Shown here: positions 19,793 to 31,944 of the stretch, in pieces | How positions within the stretch are numbered: the stretch's first letter is position 1 | How the letters are laid out: each line of letters starts with the position of its first letter | Notes under the pieces: model-generated | The model's database searches: none | What the model saw: only the letters and a program-made list of their open reading frames with translations | What the model was told of the DNA's origin: nothing | From: Arabidopsis thaliana | Taxonomy: Eukaryota; Streptophyta; Magnoliopsida; Brassicales; Brassicaceae | DNA length: 64,000 nt | Reading direction: 5' to 3' | Assembly (NCBI RefSeq): GCF_000001735.4 | Contig: NC_003071.7 | Location: 14,731,443 to 14,795,442 of the forward strand | Made by a program: the position numbers and the translations under genes

Positions 19793-20366
19793 AAGATTTC
19801 ATGAACGAAAGTTTTTATTTTGTGGTTTAGAAAAACTAAGGATGTAATCATTCACTCTCACAATTCTTGTAAGAGGCATGGAAATTATCAAAAAAAATAT
19901 CTTATGGCTAGACCTTTTTTTTTTTTTTTATATATATAAAAAACTAAGTTGGCATGTAGAAACATAATTAGCTTACCATAACCAAATTTGAAATAAAAAA
20001 ATCTTCAGATACAGATATATATAAGGAAAATACCTAATGCATATGTTTGACGGTTTGACCAGTTTGTTGGTTTCCACAAATGCTTAATAAGGAAGTCACT
20101 GTAATTGCATTTTGATGGGATAAGCGTTATTAAAATAAAACCCAACTCCATTTATCCATCAAATGTGTAAAACCCATCTGCTACATTTCAAAGATTCACA
20201 ATCTCACACATACTTTTTTCTTTCTGAAACCTTCAAACGATTTGTTTTGACAAAAAATAGTTGTCATTTTTGTTGGTCATGCTCAAAAGAAAAAAAACGC
20301 AAATAAGAGGCATGACAACATTAAATCCCAATTACAAATTGTAAAAAAGAAAAAAATATATATTAT
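19793..20366. other. spacer between ATL38 and ATL9
   Basis: AT-rich promoter/3' UTR interval between the tandem paralogues, with T/A runs (for example near 19915-19940). Nothing else recognised. Confidence 0.4.
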
Positions 20367-21503
20367 TTACACTCGTTCATCTGGTCGGAGCCGTTCGAAA
20401 GACCGTTCACCAGCTTCAATCGATGTCGGAAGATTCTTCGGCGCATCTCCGGAGAAAGTAGACCGTACGGAACCACTCCGGAAAGAGAATGAAAAAGACA
20501 GCGAATGAAGCCGTCGATTGTTATTATTACTCTTACGTCCGTACGGGAAAGCGCTTCTCTCGCTCCCGACGCTACCGCTTCTATAACCGCTCCGTGAACT
20601 CCTCGCCTGAGGTAGTAACGCCACGTGTCCCATCGTCCTCGATGTCTTCATAAGTTGCCGTCGTACATCATCCGGTAACCTCAACGTAAACCGGTCTAGA
20701 TTCCCAGCCGGTTGAATTAACGAATGTCCGGTCGAGTGCGATCTCGGGAACAAAATTCCGGTTATTTGCCAGCTGGATAACCCCGTTGACTTTGACCGAG
20801 GTGTTATGTTACTATTGCTCCACGTCACAGCATCCAGCAAATGCGCGTCCGAAGATTCCAAAACCATTCCTCTCTCAGGATCCGTACTCGACGAAATCGT
20901 ACCTGGATCCGTACCCGAGTAGCTTTCAGTGCTGTCGTCGTCGTCACCTTGTTGGTTTAGGACAAGATCCGCTCTACAGAGAGGACACGTGGAGTGTTCT
21001 GAGAGCCAGACGTCAACACAATCGGCGTGAAACACGTGGCAACAAGGAGGCATCAAACGCAGCGTTTCGTCGTCTTCGAATTCACAGAGACAAACCGCAC
21101 ACTCCACACCACCTTTCCCGATCCTCACCGCCTTCACCTCCGAGTAAAGAAACGTCGGGAAAGTTTCTATAGCCTCCGCGTCGAGCCCACGCGCCGTCAA
21201 CCTCCTGATCCTGACGACCTGAGACTCGGCGTCTGCGTCGGTGGATCGGAAAATGGAAGAACGTGAAAACTGTGCGTTGCTTCGACGACAGAAGATGGAA
21301 CCGAAGACCATGAAAAAGATCACTAAAAACAAAACCGTGATTACAACAACAACTGGATCGTTAGGTTTCGTTTTTGTTGTTCCGGGTGGTGTGGTCTGAG
21401 TCTGACCGAATCCATACGGTACTGACTGGAGCAAGAGCAAGAGGAGAAGAAAGAGAAGGTTGTGTGGGATCCAACGGCTGGACTTTGTGTCGAGGATCGC
21501 CAT
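20367..21503 (-). CDS. ATL9: ATL9, RING-H2 E3 ubiquitin ligase
   Basis: Intronless gene for 378 residues. Signal-like hydrophobic start ([18 protein letters not shown], about 15-33), a Pro/Thr-rich spacer, one transmembrane helix ([20 protein letters not shown], about 50-70), the GLD motif ([20 protein letters not shown]) and RING-H2 ([10 protein letters not shown] ... CCHVFHADC ... CPLC, about 136-178). The C-terminal part is Ser/Arg-rich and closely parallels ATL38 ([13 protein letters not shown] vs FTLRLPEEVRRQL). Published work names At2g35000 as ATL9, chitin-induced, ER-associated and involved in defence against powdery mildew. ATG at 21501-21503. Confidence 0.92.
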   Translation of the reverse strand: MAILDTKSSRWIPHNLLFLLLLLLLQSVPYGFGQTQTTPPGTTKTKPNDPVVVVITVLFLVIFFMVFGSIFCRRSNAQFSRSSIFRSTDADAESQVVRIRRLTARGLDAEAIETFPTFLYSEVKAVRIGKGGVECAVCLCEFEDDETLRLMPPCCHVFHADCVDVWLSEHSTCPLCRADLVLNQQGDDDDSTESYSGTDPGTISSSTDPERGMVLESSDAHLLDAVTWSNSNITPRSKSTGLSSWQITGILFPRSHSTGHSLIQPAGNLDRFTLRLPDDVRRQLMKTSRTMGHVALLPQARSSRSGYRSGSVGSERSAFPYGRKSNNNNRRLHSLSFSFSFRSGSVRSTFSGDAPKNLPTSIEAGERSFERLRPDERV

Positions 21504-22955
21504 TTGAAGATCATCGTATGGAAAGTGGAGAAGAAAAGGGTTTTGGTGTGAAAAATATAAGGTCGATAGAGAGAGTCAACGTCTGGTTTGTGAAATCCAC
21601 GGAGGTGTAAGAGTCATTGCGTAACTGTGGATCATAGCACTTGCTTATTGTTTATTGATAATATTTTTTTTAGTTAAAAGGGAATTTTATTTGATTTGAT
21701 CTGTTCACACCTTTTGACTTTGAAGAAGTCTAGTGTGTCTTTTTGTACTTTTACAACTAGGAAATAACACCACTTCTAAAGATGAAAACTTTCACTACTA
21801 TACAATTAGTGGTGACAATCTCTTAGAAATGATTAGTATATAGAGATTTTAATTAAAAATCCTAACAATTGTTTTTGAGAATTATATGGTGATATATCTT
21901 ATCTAAAACTTCAAAATCTTTTCTAAATGAGTTAATATAAGCTAATGTTTTGACTCCTAACATCTTATACATTAAAGTTTCTGAGATAAATCTCTATTCT
22001 TAGTAAACTAAACTAATAACTGATCCGCCTAATCAAGTATCATAATAAATTGCAAAATTTTCTAATGCAGAATCATCACAAGTTAAATTTTTGGGTTTTT
22101 ATGTTTAGTCTTCTTTTACTTTTTATATTACAGGAGATACAATAGTTTACACGAAGCCTGAAAGTGATTCCAACAATAATGAAAATTAGAAATTTCAGCT
22201 GTGTTATTACTCATAGTTACTTGATGATCAATAACCAAGACATCTAATATAGAATAGGCATCCAAAATTAACATTGGACAATTCGTATATATGATATAAC
22301 GTATATAAAACTTAATCTCGAACCATAAAACGAGTATTATCTCTAACCATTTATAAATCTAATAATTTTATGGTGGTAGGAATCTAATAATATTCAGTTA
22401 TCTAGACAAAGCAAGAAAAACGATATCAATTGACATCGTGACAACTATAACTATCTATTATACACATCGTTTAAAAAAAATAAAACAATACCATTAAAAT
22501 CCAATCGACGTATGTAAATCATCATCGTTGACTTGCCAAAATAAATAATAGGAAACCTTATAAAATTTGATGCTAACTAACTCGGGCGGGTTTCATCCAA
22601 ATTAAATAGAAACATTGACGGAACATGGAGTGTCCAATACACACAAGATCCAATCATTACTTCGAGGAGTCACTTCAAAACTCCAAATAACAATGACCCA
22701 AACAAATTTCATTGGACAATGAATAATTAACACATTATTATCCACAATCAGGATCGTATAAACTAAAAACCTTTAATTCGGGGCTAGTTTAGAAGTCATC
22801 ACTTTCCCGTGGGTCATTTTGTAATTTACATTTCCCAAATTATCTCTTTTAGTTTCTCCGACGATGCCTGAAAAATACCAAACATTAGTTACAGTCGGAA
22901 TTTCGAAAAACCCTAATTCAGCTAAAGTTTGATCGTTGATCTAAAAGCTCGAGTG
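21504..22955. promoter_or_regulatory. spacer with ATL9 promoter and W-box motifs
   Basis: About 1.45 kb of AT-rich DNA between divergent ATL9 and TRXO1. Two WRKY-type W-box cores lie close to ATL9: GTCAA (complement of TTGAC) at 21575-21579 and TTGACT at 21714-21719, about 70-215 bases before its ATG. This would fit the known chitin induction, but the motif is short and common. The remainder shows no gene or repeat I recognise. Confidence 0.35.
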
Positions 22956-24446
22956 ATGAAGGGAAATTGGTCGATCGTACGAAAGGTTCTTCATCGCCAG
23001 TTCTCCACTCTCCGTTCCTCGACACCATCGTCGCGATTATCTACTTCCATCCGACCGCTTGTTCTGGCCCCAAACTCGATATCGTCGCTAATCGCTAGAA
23101 ATTCGTTGTTCACTGCCTCCAACATTGGTCCATCCATCGATTTTAACTTCTCCAACACTTCGCTTCCTCATCGGAGAAGCCTCTGTTCGGAAGCTGGAGG
23201 TAATTAATCAATTGGTTCTGCTGCTTCCTGCGTATTTGCGTAAATGTCTGTGATTAGCATGATCTTGGCTGGAAAACGAGATTGATCAGAGGAATAAGCT
23301 TGAGTTTATAGTGCTAGGCTGCTAGCTTTTTCTATGGGAATCAAAATTACTAAGCTCTAACTCTACCAAAAGCCATTTCAGCGAATTTTTTTTTAGAAAT
23401 TGGGAATTTATCTGTGCAAGTCAGTTGGAGAAAACTAAAGTTTGCATATTTAAATGAGTATCTATCTATAACGTCTCTGTGTTAGAAATGAATCTAATCC
23501 TGCAATTATGATGTTAGGTGAAAATGGTGTTGTTCTAGTGAAATCAGAGGAAGAGTTCATCAATGCAATGAGCAAAGCTCAAGGTAAACCATTACACTTA
23601 CTTTCTTACCTCACGCTAAGTGGATGTGTTTAGTATGATTTGCTGCTTATGTCCTCTTCTTGTTATCTGTACTCAGATGGATCTTTACCATCGGTCTTCT
23701 ATTTCACTGCCGCCTGGTGTGGACCATGTATGTTAATTCTTCTGAAAGTGAGTTTTGTTCTGTATGGTAATTTTTTTTTGTGAGTGGCCTTATTAGTTTG
23801 TGTTTCATTTTACTTTAGGCAGGTTTATCTCTCCTGTAATCGTGGAGCTTAGTAAACAATATCCCGATGTAACTACGTATAAAGTCGACATTGATGAGGT
23901 ATTTTCGTCTTGCTTTTGAACTCTATGCATATATGTCTATTTTCGTTGGGTTTCTGTGATTAGAACCTTCTACAGTGTTTTGAGATTGAAACAAAGGAGA
24001 CGATTATTTGGTGTGCTGTATAGAACCTTACTCGCCACACTCTGTTTCAATGTTATGTATGCGATAGAGTTAGCGAGTAAAATAGCTGAACCAGACAATA
24101 TTAGTCAAGCTTCTTTACGGCTCTTTGCGCAATCTTCTGTGCTCATGAATTTTTGCTTAAAACTTAATCCTTTCTTGCATATCTGTAGGGCGGGATTTCG
24201 AACACTATCAGCAAGTTGAATATCACGGCTGTGGTGAGCTTTCATTACCCTGTCTTTCCAACTATAATCTACATTTTACAATTAGCAGGAATAACTCATG
24301 TTGAAACGGGGATTTTTATATTTGTCTCATGAACATATATGATGCAGCCAACACTGCATTTCTTCAAAGGAGGCTCGAAGAAAGGGGAGGTTGTGGGTGC
24401 AGATGTCACGAAGCTGAAGAATCTCATGGAACAGCTCTACAAGTGA
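22956..24446 (+). CDS. TRXO1: thioredoxin O1 (mitochondrial)
   Basis: Six exons: 22956-23199, 23518-23583, 23677-23727, 23819-23898, 24189-24233, 24348-24446, giving 194 residues. A long Ser/Arg-rich N-terminus (about 80 residues, MKGNWSIVRKVLHRQFSTLR) is a mitochondrial presequence. The thioredoxin fold carries WCGPC with redox cysteines Cys118 and Cys121, the active-site Cys codon being split by the exon 3/4 junction. The cis-proline is Pro163 in AVPTLHFFKGG. The o-type thioredoxin is reduced by NADPH-thioredoxin reductase and targets TCA-cycle and photorespiratory enzymes and alternative oxidase; nuclear location is also reported. The start is the ATG at 22956, after an in-frame TTG. Confidence 0.93.
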
Positions 24447-25360
24447 AGACCTAATCCGTTCTAGTAAAGAACGTGTTGAATAGCTGCTAGTTAAGACTGT
24501 CCAATCAAATCAAGGTTAAAAAATTCTTGCTTCCTTTTTCAACAATAAGGCTTTATGTAGTTTTCTCCAAATAATGATGAGATGTTTCATATGATTTAAC
24601 CGATGAATTGAAGTTGGGTATGCAAAAGACATTCCTCTGAATTACAATATACGCTAATGATATCATTATCATTAGACTCACAATTTGAGATCAATCTAGA
24701 AATAATGAATGCGCTGAATCAGTTTCGTCTTTGTTCCCCCTTGTTGTTCAGGATTGTAATTGCCCTTTTGTTTTGTTTGTTTTCTCCATTTCCTTTGGGC
24801 TTAGTTTCCGGAAATTTGTTTGTGTCCGTCGGTGACAACTTCAAAAAATATCGACAAGTCATAACTTTTTATCAAAATTTTGACTAAGTTGTCAAGCCCT
24901 TAGTCGACACTCGACGCCCCTGACATTAAAAGTATTGACTCCAGTGCCCTGTGCCGGCCTAAAAGAGGGCCTATTTTGGGACTCTTTTGCTGGCAAATTG
25001 CGCCATATGTAGTGGAGTAAATGTGTAAAAAAACAGTTGAATCAACATAACCATTATTTGATCAGAAAAGAAAACAAAAATGTGGTGTAATGAGAGGAGG
25101 ATACGGTATGTGGAAACTTGATTTACTTAATTTCAAAGGAGACCTACGGAGTCAAAGAGAGAGTTAGACCAACTAATTGTCCAGAGGGATTGAGATTGGA
25201 GGAAGGGTATTATGGTACTTTACGAATACTATTACGTTGATTAATTTGGATACTTTGTCTTCTTCTTCGTCTCTCTCCCCTCGCGCATCTTCGGTGCTAT
25301 AAAACAAACTCACGACTAGATCATTTTTGGAGTGAGATTTACGTTTGATAGACTACTACA
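24447..25360. other. spacer TRXO1 / GlcNAc1pUT2
   Basis: TRXO1 3' UTR, then AT-rich sequence and the promoter of the next gene. The open frame at 24657-24887 has no recognisable domain and overlaps the probable 3' UTR, so it is not called. Confidence 0.4.
25299..25305 (+). promoter_or_regulatory. TATA box of GlcNAc1pUT2
   Basis: TATAAAA lies 56 bases before the ATG at 25361, after a CT-rich stretch. Position and sequence fit a plant core promoter with a leader of roughly 25-30 bases. Inferred from motif only. Confidence 0.5.
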
Positions 25361-28300
25361 ATGAAGGAGCCAACGACGGAGATAGAGATTGAAACTTCAG
25401 CTGTCGCAACGATCCTGCCTCCTCCTCTTCCTCCGACGGCGTCACCTCATCAAGCGTTAGTCGAGAGGCTCAAGGATTATGGACAGGAAGATGTTTTCTC
25501 TCTCTGGGATGAACTCTCACCGGAAGAGCGAGATCTCCTCCTCAGAGATATCGAGGTGAATCGGAGAATAACACAGTTCCAGAGTTTCGTTTATCGTTTC
25601 CCATCTTACAAATATGCTTTGCATTATCAAATTCAGCTAAATTAGCTGAAGATCCTGCAAATAATGTGGATCGTTAGTTCGATTTCGCATTTGATTAGAT
25701 TATTTAAGTTAGATGTGTTGATTTTCTTCCAGAATTTGGATCTTCCAAGGATAGATCGGATCATCAGATGCTCACTTCATTCACAAGGTTTATCTCTTGA
25801 CTTCTAGATATGCATTTAGAATCTCTAGACTTAATACTTCCGTTCATTGAGTTCTGTTTTTCACTTCATTAGGGTTGCCAGTGGCGGCAATAGAACCGGT
25901 GCCGGAGAATTGTGTGTCAACGGTGGAGGAAAGAACTAAGGAAGACAGAGAAAAATGGTGGAAAATGGGATTAAAAGCTATCTACGAAGGCAAATTGGGT
26001 GTGGTGCTTTTATCTGGTGGACAGGTACTTTTAATTATTGATGCTTGGGGTGTTATGTTGCTTTGGAAACAAAACATTGATCTGGCTCTGAGTCCTTGTC
26101 TTGGATTACTTCTATGTAGCTTACTAAAGATTGTTGAGAAGATGTTTAATGATTCTAGGATTATGGTTGGAATTTGGGGGGTGATTGCTGAAATGATGTT
26201 GGAATAATGCGTGGTACCTAATTCAAATAATGCATTTATAGATGTCCGTTACTTAAATAATTGCTAAGTCTGAAAAGTGAAAAGTACTTATTTTGATAAT
26301 TGTGGTCATAAAGGCTTAATATGAGTAATCATAACTCCTTTGAAAACCTAAAAACCCGTCGGTGCTTTCCTCTAGATAGTGACCACCTTATTATGAGAAA
26401 GAATGGTTATCACGTGACCTGAAAGATGCTTTATAGGATCTTGTAATCTTCTTTACCCTTTTCACTTTGTCTTCATTTACTTCAGCATTTAATACCTTGA
26501 GAATATTTTTCTGTGGATATGTATGGGAGTGTGTTATCACCTGTAACTGTATGATAGAGTTAGTCAATTGAACAAGATTCAGATGGGAATAACTACTTTC
26601 AAATAAGATATTGATTGCCTCTTGTATCCTTATTGTAGTGTTTGTTAGTATACTATATCCTCAACTCATGATATTATCTTGTTACAAAAATAATTGCAGG
26701 GAACAAGACTTGGAAGTTCAGATCCAAAAGGGTGTTATAGTGAGTAGTTCTCATTTCAGTTCTGTCTTTGCTGAACATCTTCTATACGTTCTTGCAAATT
26801 TCCTTAGCAAGTTCAGATTCTCTTGTTTTAGTGAATGCGACATTCAATAACAGATGACGTTTACTGTTGTTACCTGTATATTTTGTTACCTTACCATAAT
26901 AATTTTATCATCTCAGATATCGGACTGCCATCTGGGAAATCACTTTTTCAGATTCAAGCTGAGAGGATCTTATGTGTCCAAAGGCTTGCTTCTCAGGCAA
27001 TGAGTGAGGGTATAGTTCTCAACTCTGTATTCTATTTATCTGTACAACTCTACCATTTCTTATACCTTGTTTCACATAATATTTTGCCTGCAGCAAGTCC
27101 AACTCGCCCAGTTACAATACAGTGGTATATAATGACCAGTCCATTTACTCATGAACCAACACAAAAATTCTTCAAGAGTCACAAGTATTTTGGCCTTGAA
27201 CCAGATCAAGTAAGAGGGTTCATAGCTGTATTGTTTCCTGCGTGTCTATTGTTTTCTTTCTTATGTGTGTAGACCAATATACATTGCCTCTCTGTAGGTC
27301 ACCTTTTTTCAACAAGGAACTCTGCCTTGCATTTCAAAGGATGGCAAGTTTATCATGGAGACACCTTTCAGCGTATGTGTCTTCAAATCAAGCTGAAATA
27401 AACCTAGCCCGGTTCTTGAGTTTTATAGTCAGTTACTTTTTTTTTTTAATCTTAAAACACTGGCCTTATGAGTTTCATTCTATGTGACTAGCTATCCAAG
27501 GCGCCGGATGGGAACGGGGGAGTTTATACAGGTATATATCTTCTAATGGCTGCTTAGTTATTGGAAATATACCTCAGCATTTTTAGATTCTGATCAGAAC
27601 ATTATGCATGTTTATTCAGCTTTAAAATCTTCAAGGTTATTAGAAGATATGGCTTCGAGGGGGATTAAATATGTGGATTGCTATGGTGTTGACAATGTTC
27701 TGGTTAGCTCTCTCAGTTTCAAGTCTTTATTCGAGAACTTTCTCAATTCTTCTCGACCATTAGAACAATAAACTGGAATCCTGGAAGGCAGGTTCGAGTA
27801 GCTGACCCTACTTTTCTGGGATACTTCATCGACAAAAGTGCAGCTTCAGCTGCAAAAGTAGTGCGCAAGGTATATTCAGATACCTTTCTAATTCATTGGT
27901 TCCATGAACTATTCTATATTCAGTTTTCACCTTCCTGCAATTAGTTTCTCCCGGGCCAAATCATAGTTAAGTTTTTAAGCGAGTAGCTTGTTATGAAAAC
28001 AGGCATATCCACAGGAAAAAGTTGGAGTATTTGTAAGGAGGGGAAAAGGTGGGCCTTTGACTGTAGTTGAGTACACAGAGCTTGACCAGTCTATGGCTTC
28101 TGCAACTAATCAACAAACAGGACGTCTTCAATATTGCTGGAGTAACGTAAACTCCTCCCTCTTTATAAGTTTTCGAAGTTATACTTAGATCATTATTTCC
28201 GGTACTATTGCGATTGTTCCATTTTTGTGCAACTTAGATTGCTTATTTCAAATATTTTTAAGGACAGTGAGTGTTTTTGTGGAAAAGGCATGTGTTTAAA

Positions 28301-29035
28301 GTTCATAATGTAAGTCGAAAACGATGTTTACTTTTCAGGTGTGCTTACACATGTTCACTCTGGATTTCCTTAACCAAGTTGCGAATGGGCTGGAAAAAGA
28401 CAGCGTGTGAGATGCTTTTTACTGAAATTTTATCCTGCAATATGCAAACATTTGACATATTCAATAACTGATAGCGAATCTCTTGCAGTTACCATTTGGC
28501 GGAGAAGAAGATACCGTCTATAAATGGCGACATAGTGGGACTAAAACTAGAACAGTTCATATTCGATTGCTTTCCTTATGCTCCTTCGACTGCACTTTTT
28601 GAGGTATTATTTCTTTATATTGTATGAAACACACACAAACCGATATTTGCAGGATTCAGTTAACTGTTAGCAAATCTCATTTCCTACTGTGGGGTTTCTT
28701 GTCTTTTTAGGTGTTGAGGGAGGAAGAGTTTGCACCGGTGAAGAACGCAAACGGGTCGAATTACGACACACCGGAAAGCGCAAGACTGTTGGTTCTACGA
28801 CTGCATACACGTTGGGTCATAGCAGCTGGTGGATTTCTAACACATTCCGTTCCTTTATATGCGACTGGTAAAGAGCCCCATCCAACTCTTCTTTTCAGTT
28901 GATTCTTTTACTTCACTAACACTCATAGCTTAAATAGGTGTGGAAGTGTCACCATTGTGCTCGTACGCTGGAGAAAATCTAGAAGCGATTTGTCGGGGAA
29001 GAACCTTTCACGCACCATGTGAAATCTCCCTCTAA
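25361..29035 (+). CDS. GlcNAc1pUT2: UDP-N-acetylglucosamine pyrophosphorylase 2
   Basis: Fifteen exons: 25361-25555, 25733-25787, 25873-26024, 26700-26739, 26917-27009, 27094-27209, 27298-27372, 27492-27531, 27620-27702, 27792-27869, 28003-28146, 28339-28406, 28489-28603, 28711-28867, 28938-29035, total 502 residues. The nucleotide-binding signature [20 protein letters not shown] (about 128-147) spans the exon 3/4 junction, followed by [12 protein letters not shown] and the uridine-binding PTFLGYF region. The enzyme makes UDP-GlcNAc (or UDP-GalNAc) from UTP and the sugar 1-phosphate in the cytosol, feeding N-glycans, GPI anchors and O-GlcNAc. Recalled locus At2g35020; Arabidopsis has a second copy elsewhere. 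Intron 3 (about 675 bases) is the longest. Confidence 0.93.
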
Positions 29036-29637
29036 TCTTCTTCTTTCTTTTTCTTATCTATTCTTGTAATTTTGTCATTGTCTTTGCTTTTTCTTTTGGC
29101 TTGGTTCTTCTTTTGTGTTGGTGTTTGGTCTCTATATATGAACTGTAACTGGCGGAGGTGGTCAGTAGTCTCTTTTCAATGTGTTACTCTTCATTATTGC
29201 AACAATAGTGAAGTCTCCGAAATTTTGGTGTTACTCTTCATTATCAACGAGACATCTTGAAGTTAAAAAGGGTCTACAAAATTTGGTTTGAGTAAGCTCG
29301 AATTTGGCAGGAAATGAATTATTAATTGACCCACCACAAATCCTTTTATAACAAAGAACAAGGAATGAATGAGTAATCAGAACTAACTGGTATATATCAT
29401 GAAATTTCGAATCATACAAAAAATGGTAACCTATAAGGCTAAGATGTATCAATTGCATTTTATATGCCAACAAACTACAAACAGAAAATCTCCTGCAAGC
29501 TACGTCATATCATATCCTTATCGTCAAGATGCTTCGGGCAGTTGAATTGCTTAGTCCAACACCAAATGCCTTGAATAAATCCGTTCACCGATCTTATATC
29601 GAGGAGTCTGAATACATCTCCGCTATGCAGAGGGAAT
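29036..29637. other. convergent 3' spacer
   Basis: 3' UTRs of GlcNAc1pUT2 (+) and the PPR gene (-). A phrase TGTTACTCTTCATTAT occurs twice at about 29181 and 29230. No gene seen. Confidence 0.4.
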
Positions 29638-31521
29638 TCAAATAACCAAGAACTCAGCTTCTTCCGCATCTGAAGTCACGTTCTTGTTCTTTCTCATTTT
29701 GTTGCGAAGATCGGATAATATCGAATCCAAGGCTTCAAACTGAGGATGTGACTTGTCTCCAACAACAAAAAGATGGTTCTGCTTCCCCACCTTAACCCAA
29801 CTGCAACCCGGCTGCTTCTTCAACCCTTTCTCCTTCATCTTCATTCTCATCTCTGCAGCTTCTTCCCTTTTCCCGTTCGCCGCATATATATTAGACATCA
29901 ATACATAAGTCCCAGCATCATCCGACCCTGTTTCTAATACCTTCTTCACCACCTCCTTAGCAATACTCACTTCATTGTGAACATTACAAGCGGATAAGAT
30001 CGCTCCATAGAACGATCTTGACAGCCTAGCGTCATCACAGTTGATAAAATTTGTAACATCTTTCAATCTACCAGCACGACCGCAGAGATCCACAAGACAC
30101 GTATAGTGCTCTTCTCGCAGAGGAAGTGACTCGTCTCTCACAAGATCCTTAAAGAACTCCATTCCTTTCTCTACCAGTCCGGCATGGCTGCACGCAAATA
30201 GCAAGTTCAGATAGGTCACCGCACTAGGTTTGAACCCGTGTTTCCGCATCTGGTTATACATTTCAATTGCTTCCTTCCCATGCCCGTGATGTGCATAAAC
30301 CGCAATCATACTGTTCCATGATATCAAATCCCGCTGGCATACCAGTCCATTATCGAACATCTTCCTAGCAGCAATCAGTTCACCGGATTTCGAGTACATG
30401 TTAAGAAGCGCTGAAGTCACAATTTCGTTCTTTTGGTGGACCGACTTAGATATCAACTGGTGAATCTGCTGCCCTTCTACAAGCCCAGCCAAGTCACTAC
30501 AGGCGCTTAAAATGCTCACATAAGTTCCTACGTTAGGCTTAACACTGCCATCCCTTAACATCTTTGAGAAAACATTAAGTGCCTCTTCGTTCTCTTTATT
30601 CTCGACATATCCTGTAATCATCGTGGTCCAGGAAATGACATTCTTTTCAGGCATCCGGTCAAATAAACCACATGCTTTGTTCATTTCCCTATTCCGTATA
30701 AATCCTGTGATCATTGTATTCCATGAAGCAAAGTCCCTCTCCGGCATCACTTGAAAGAGTTGGTCAGCTTCGTCTATCCTATTGTTTTGTGCATAACCTG
30801 TGATCATTGCATTCCAAGAAATGATATTTCTCTCAGGCATACAATCAAAAAGTCGTCTCGCTTCATCTACCTTACCGTTCTTTGCCAATCCATCGACCAT
30901 AGCAGTCCATGAAACGACATCCCTTCTAGGCATTCTTTCGAATAGATTCATCGCCTCATCTATCCTCCCACGCTGCACCAGCGCTTTAACCATTGAGTTC
31001 CAAGAAACAATGTTTCTCTCAGGCATTTCATCAAACAGTTCCAGGGCTTTATCAATTCTCCCACTTTGAGCATACCCATCAATCATAGTATTCCAAGAAA
31101 CTACATTTCTCTCAGGCATTTCCTGAAAAAGCATCTCAGCTATAGAAAGCTGCTTAGATCTCAAGTACCCACTAACCATGGCTGTCCAAGTCACCACATT
31201 TTTCCTAGAATCAACCCTATCGAACAATTCCCTAGCTTCTCTCATATCCCCTAACTTAATATACCCAGTAATCACATGCGTCCATGTGACCACATCTCTC
31301 TCAGGCAATCCGTCGAACAGTTTGCGTGCTTCTGCAATTTTACCTACTTTGCACAGCTCCCCAATCAGCCATTCGGGTTGTGGCACACGTGGTCTTGAGC
31401 TGGAAGAGTAAATCGAACGTACGAGATTAAATAGTTGCACGGATCGGTCATTGTCTGAGCTGGGAAATACCGATGATCTTTTGTAGTAACTTCTCAGGCG
31501 CGACAATGCGCGAGATTGCAT
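29638..31521 (-). CDS. PLS-class pentatricopeptide repeat protein (E subgroup)
   Basis: Intronless gene for 627 residues. The N-terminus is Arg/Ser-rich (MQSRALSRLRSYYKRSS), as for organelle import, probably mitochondrial. About 15 PPR motifs follow, with the alternating P/L/S pattern easily seen as repeats of D-V-V-S-W-N/T-A-M-V/I-x-G-Y. The C-terminus has the E region (LKKQPGCSWVKVGKQNHLFV) and ends without a DYW domain. Such proteins bind single RNA sites and typically specify C-to-U editing in mitochondria or plastids, recruiting a DYW partner. The particular editing site is not deducible here without decoding residues 5 and 35 of each repeat. Recalled locus At2g35030. Confidence 0.9.
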   Translation of the reverse strand: MQSRALSRLRSYYKRSSVFPSSDNDRSVQLFNLVRSIYSSSSRPRVPQPEWLIGELCKVGKIAEARKLFDGLPERDVVTWTHVITGYIKLGDMREARELFDRVDSRKNVVTWTAMVSGYLRSKQLSIAEMLFQEMPERNVVSWNTMIDGYAQSGRIDKALELFDEMPERNIVSWNSMVKALVQRGRIDEAMNLFERMPRRDVVSWTAMVDGLAKNGKVDEARRLFDCMPERNIISWNAMITGYAQNNRIDEADQLFQVMPERDFASWNTMITGFIRNREMNKACGLFDRMPEKNVISWTTMITGYVENKENEEALNVFSKMLRDGSVKPNVGTYVSILSACSDLAGLVEGQQIHQLISKSVHQKNEIVTSALLNMYSKSGELIAARKMFDNGLVCQRDLISWNSMIAVYAHHGHGKEAIEMYNQMRKHGFKPSAVTYLNLLFACSHAGLVEKGMEFFKDLVRDESLPLREEHYTCLVDLCGRAGRLKDVTNFINCDDARLSRSFYGAILSACNVHNEVSIAKEVVKKVLETGSDDAGTYVLMSNIYAANGKREEAAEMRMKMKEKGLKKQPGCSWVKVGKQNHLFVVGDKSHPQFEALDSILSDLRNKMRKNKNVTSDAEEAEFLVI

Positions 31522-31944
31522 CAGCTAAAAGATAGCAATAAGTAATCTTATTTACTGCGTAGGTCGATAATAGGGAAAGACAAGTGTTGAAGCGACCAAG
31601 GAGCTTTTTCTCAGAGATACTCGAGTTGTCAAAAACTGAGGCTTGGCTCCTGTCGTGGTCGTCAATGGCGTTTGTAAAACATTGTATGCTAGGAAGAACA
31701 AACTCTCGGAAGAACACTGATTTTACAAAGTGACCCATAATATTTATACTTTATTACAAAGTGACCCCCTGTTATAAGTGAACTTTGAAAATAGGGGACT
31801 TTTGCAGCAAAACAAGCTCATTTTGGCTTGTATGTCGTGTTTGGCACAAGACAAATCATATTTTGATATTTGGTTTCCTATTACCTTATTCATTTCAATT
31901 GTATGGACCTTTGAGTCAAGTCAAAAAAGAAGAAGAAAAAAGAG
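31522..31944. other. spacer PPR gene / URED
   Basis: Upstream region of the PPR gene and 3' UTR of URED, both on the minus strand. The frame at 31448-31738 overlaps the PPR start in another frame and shows no domain. Confidence 0.35.
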
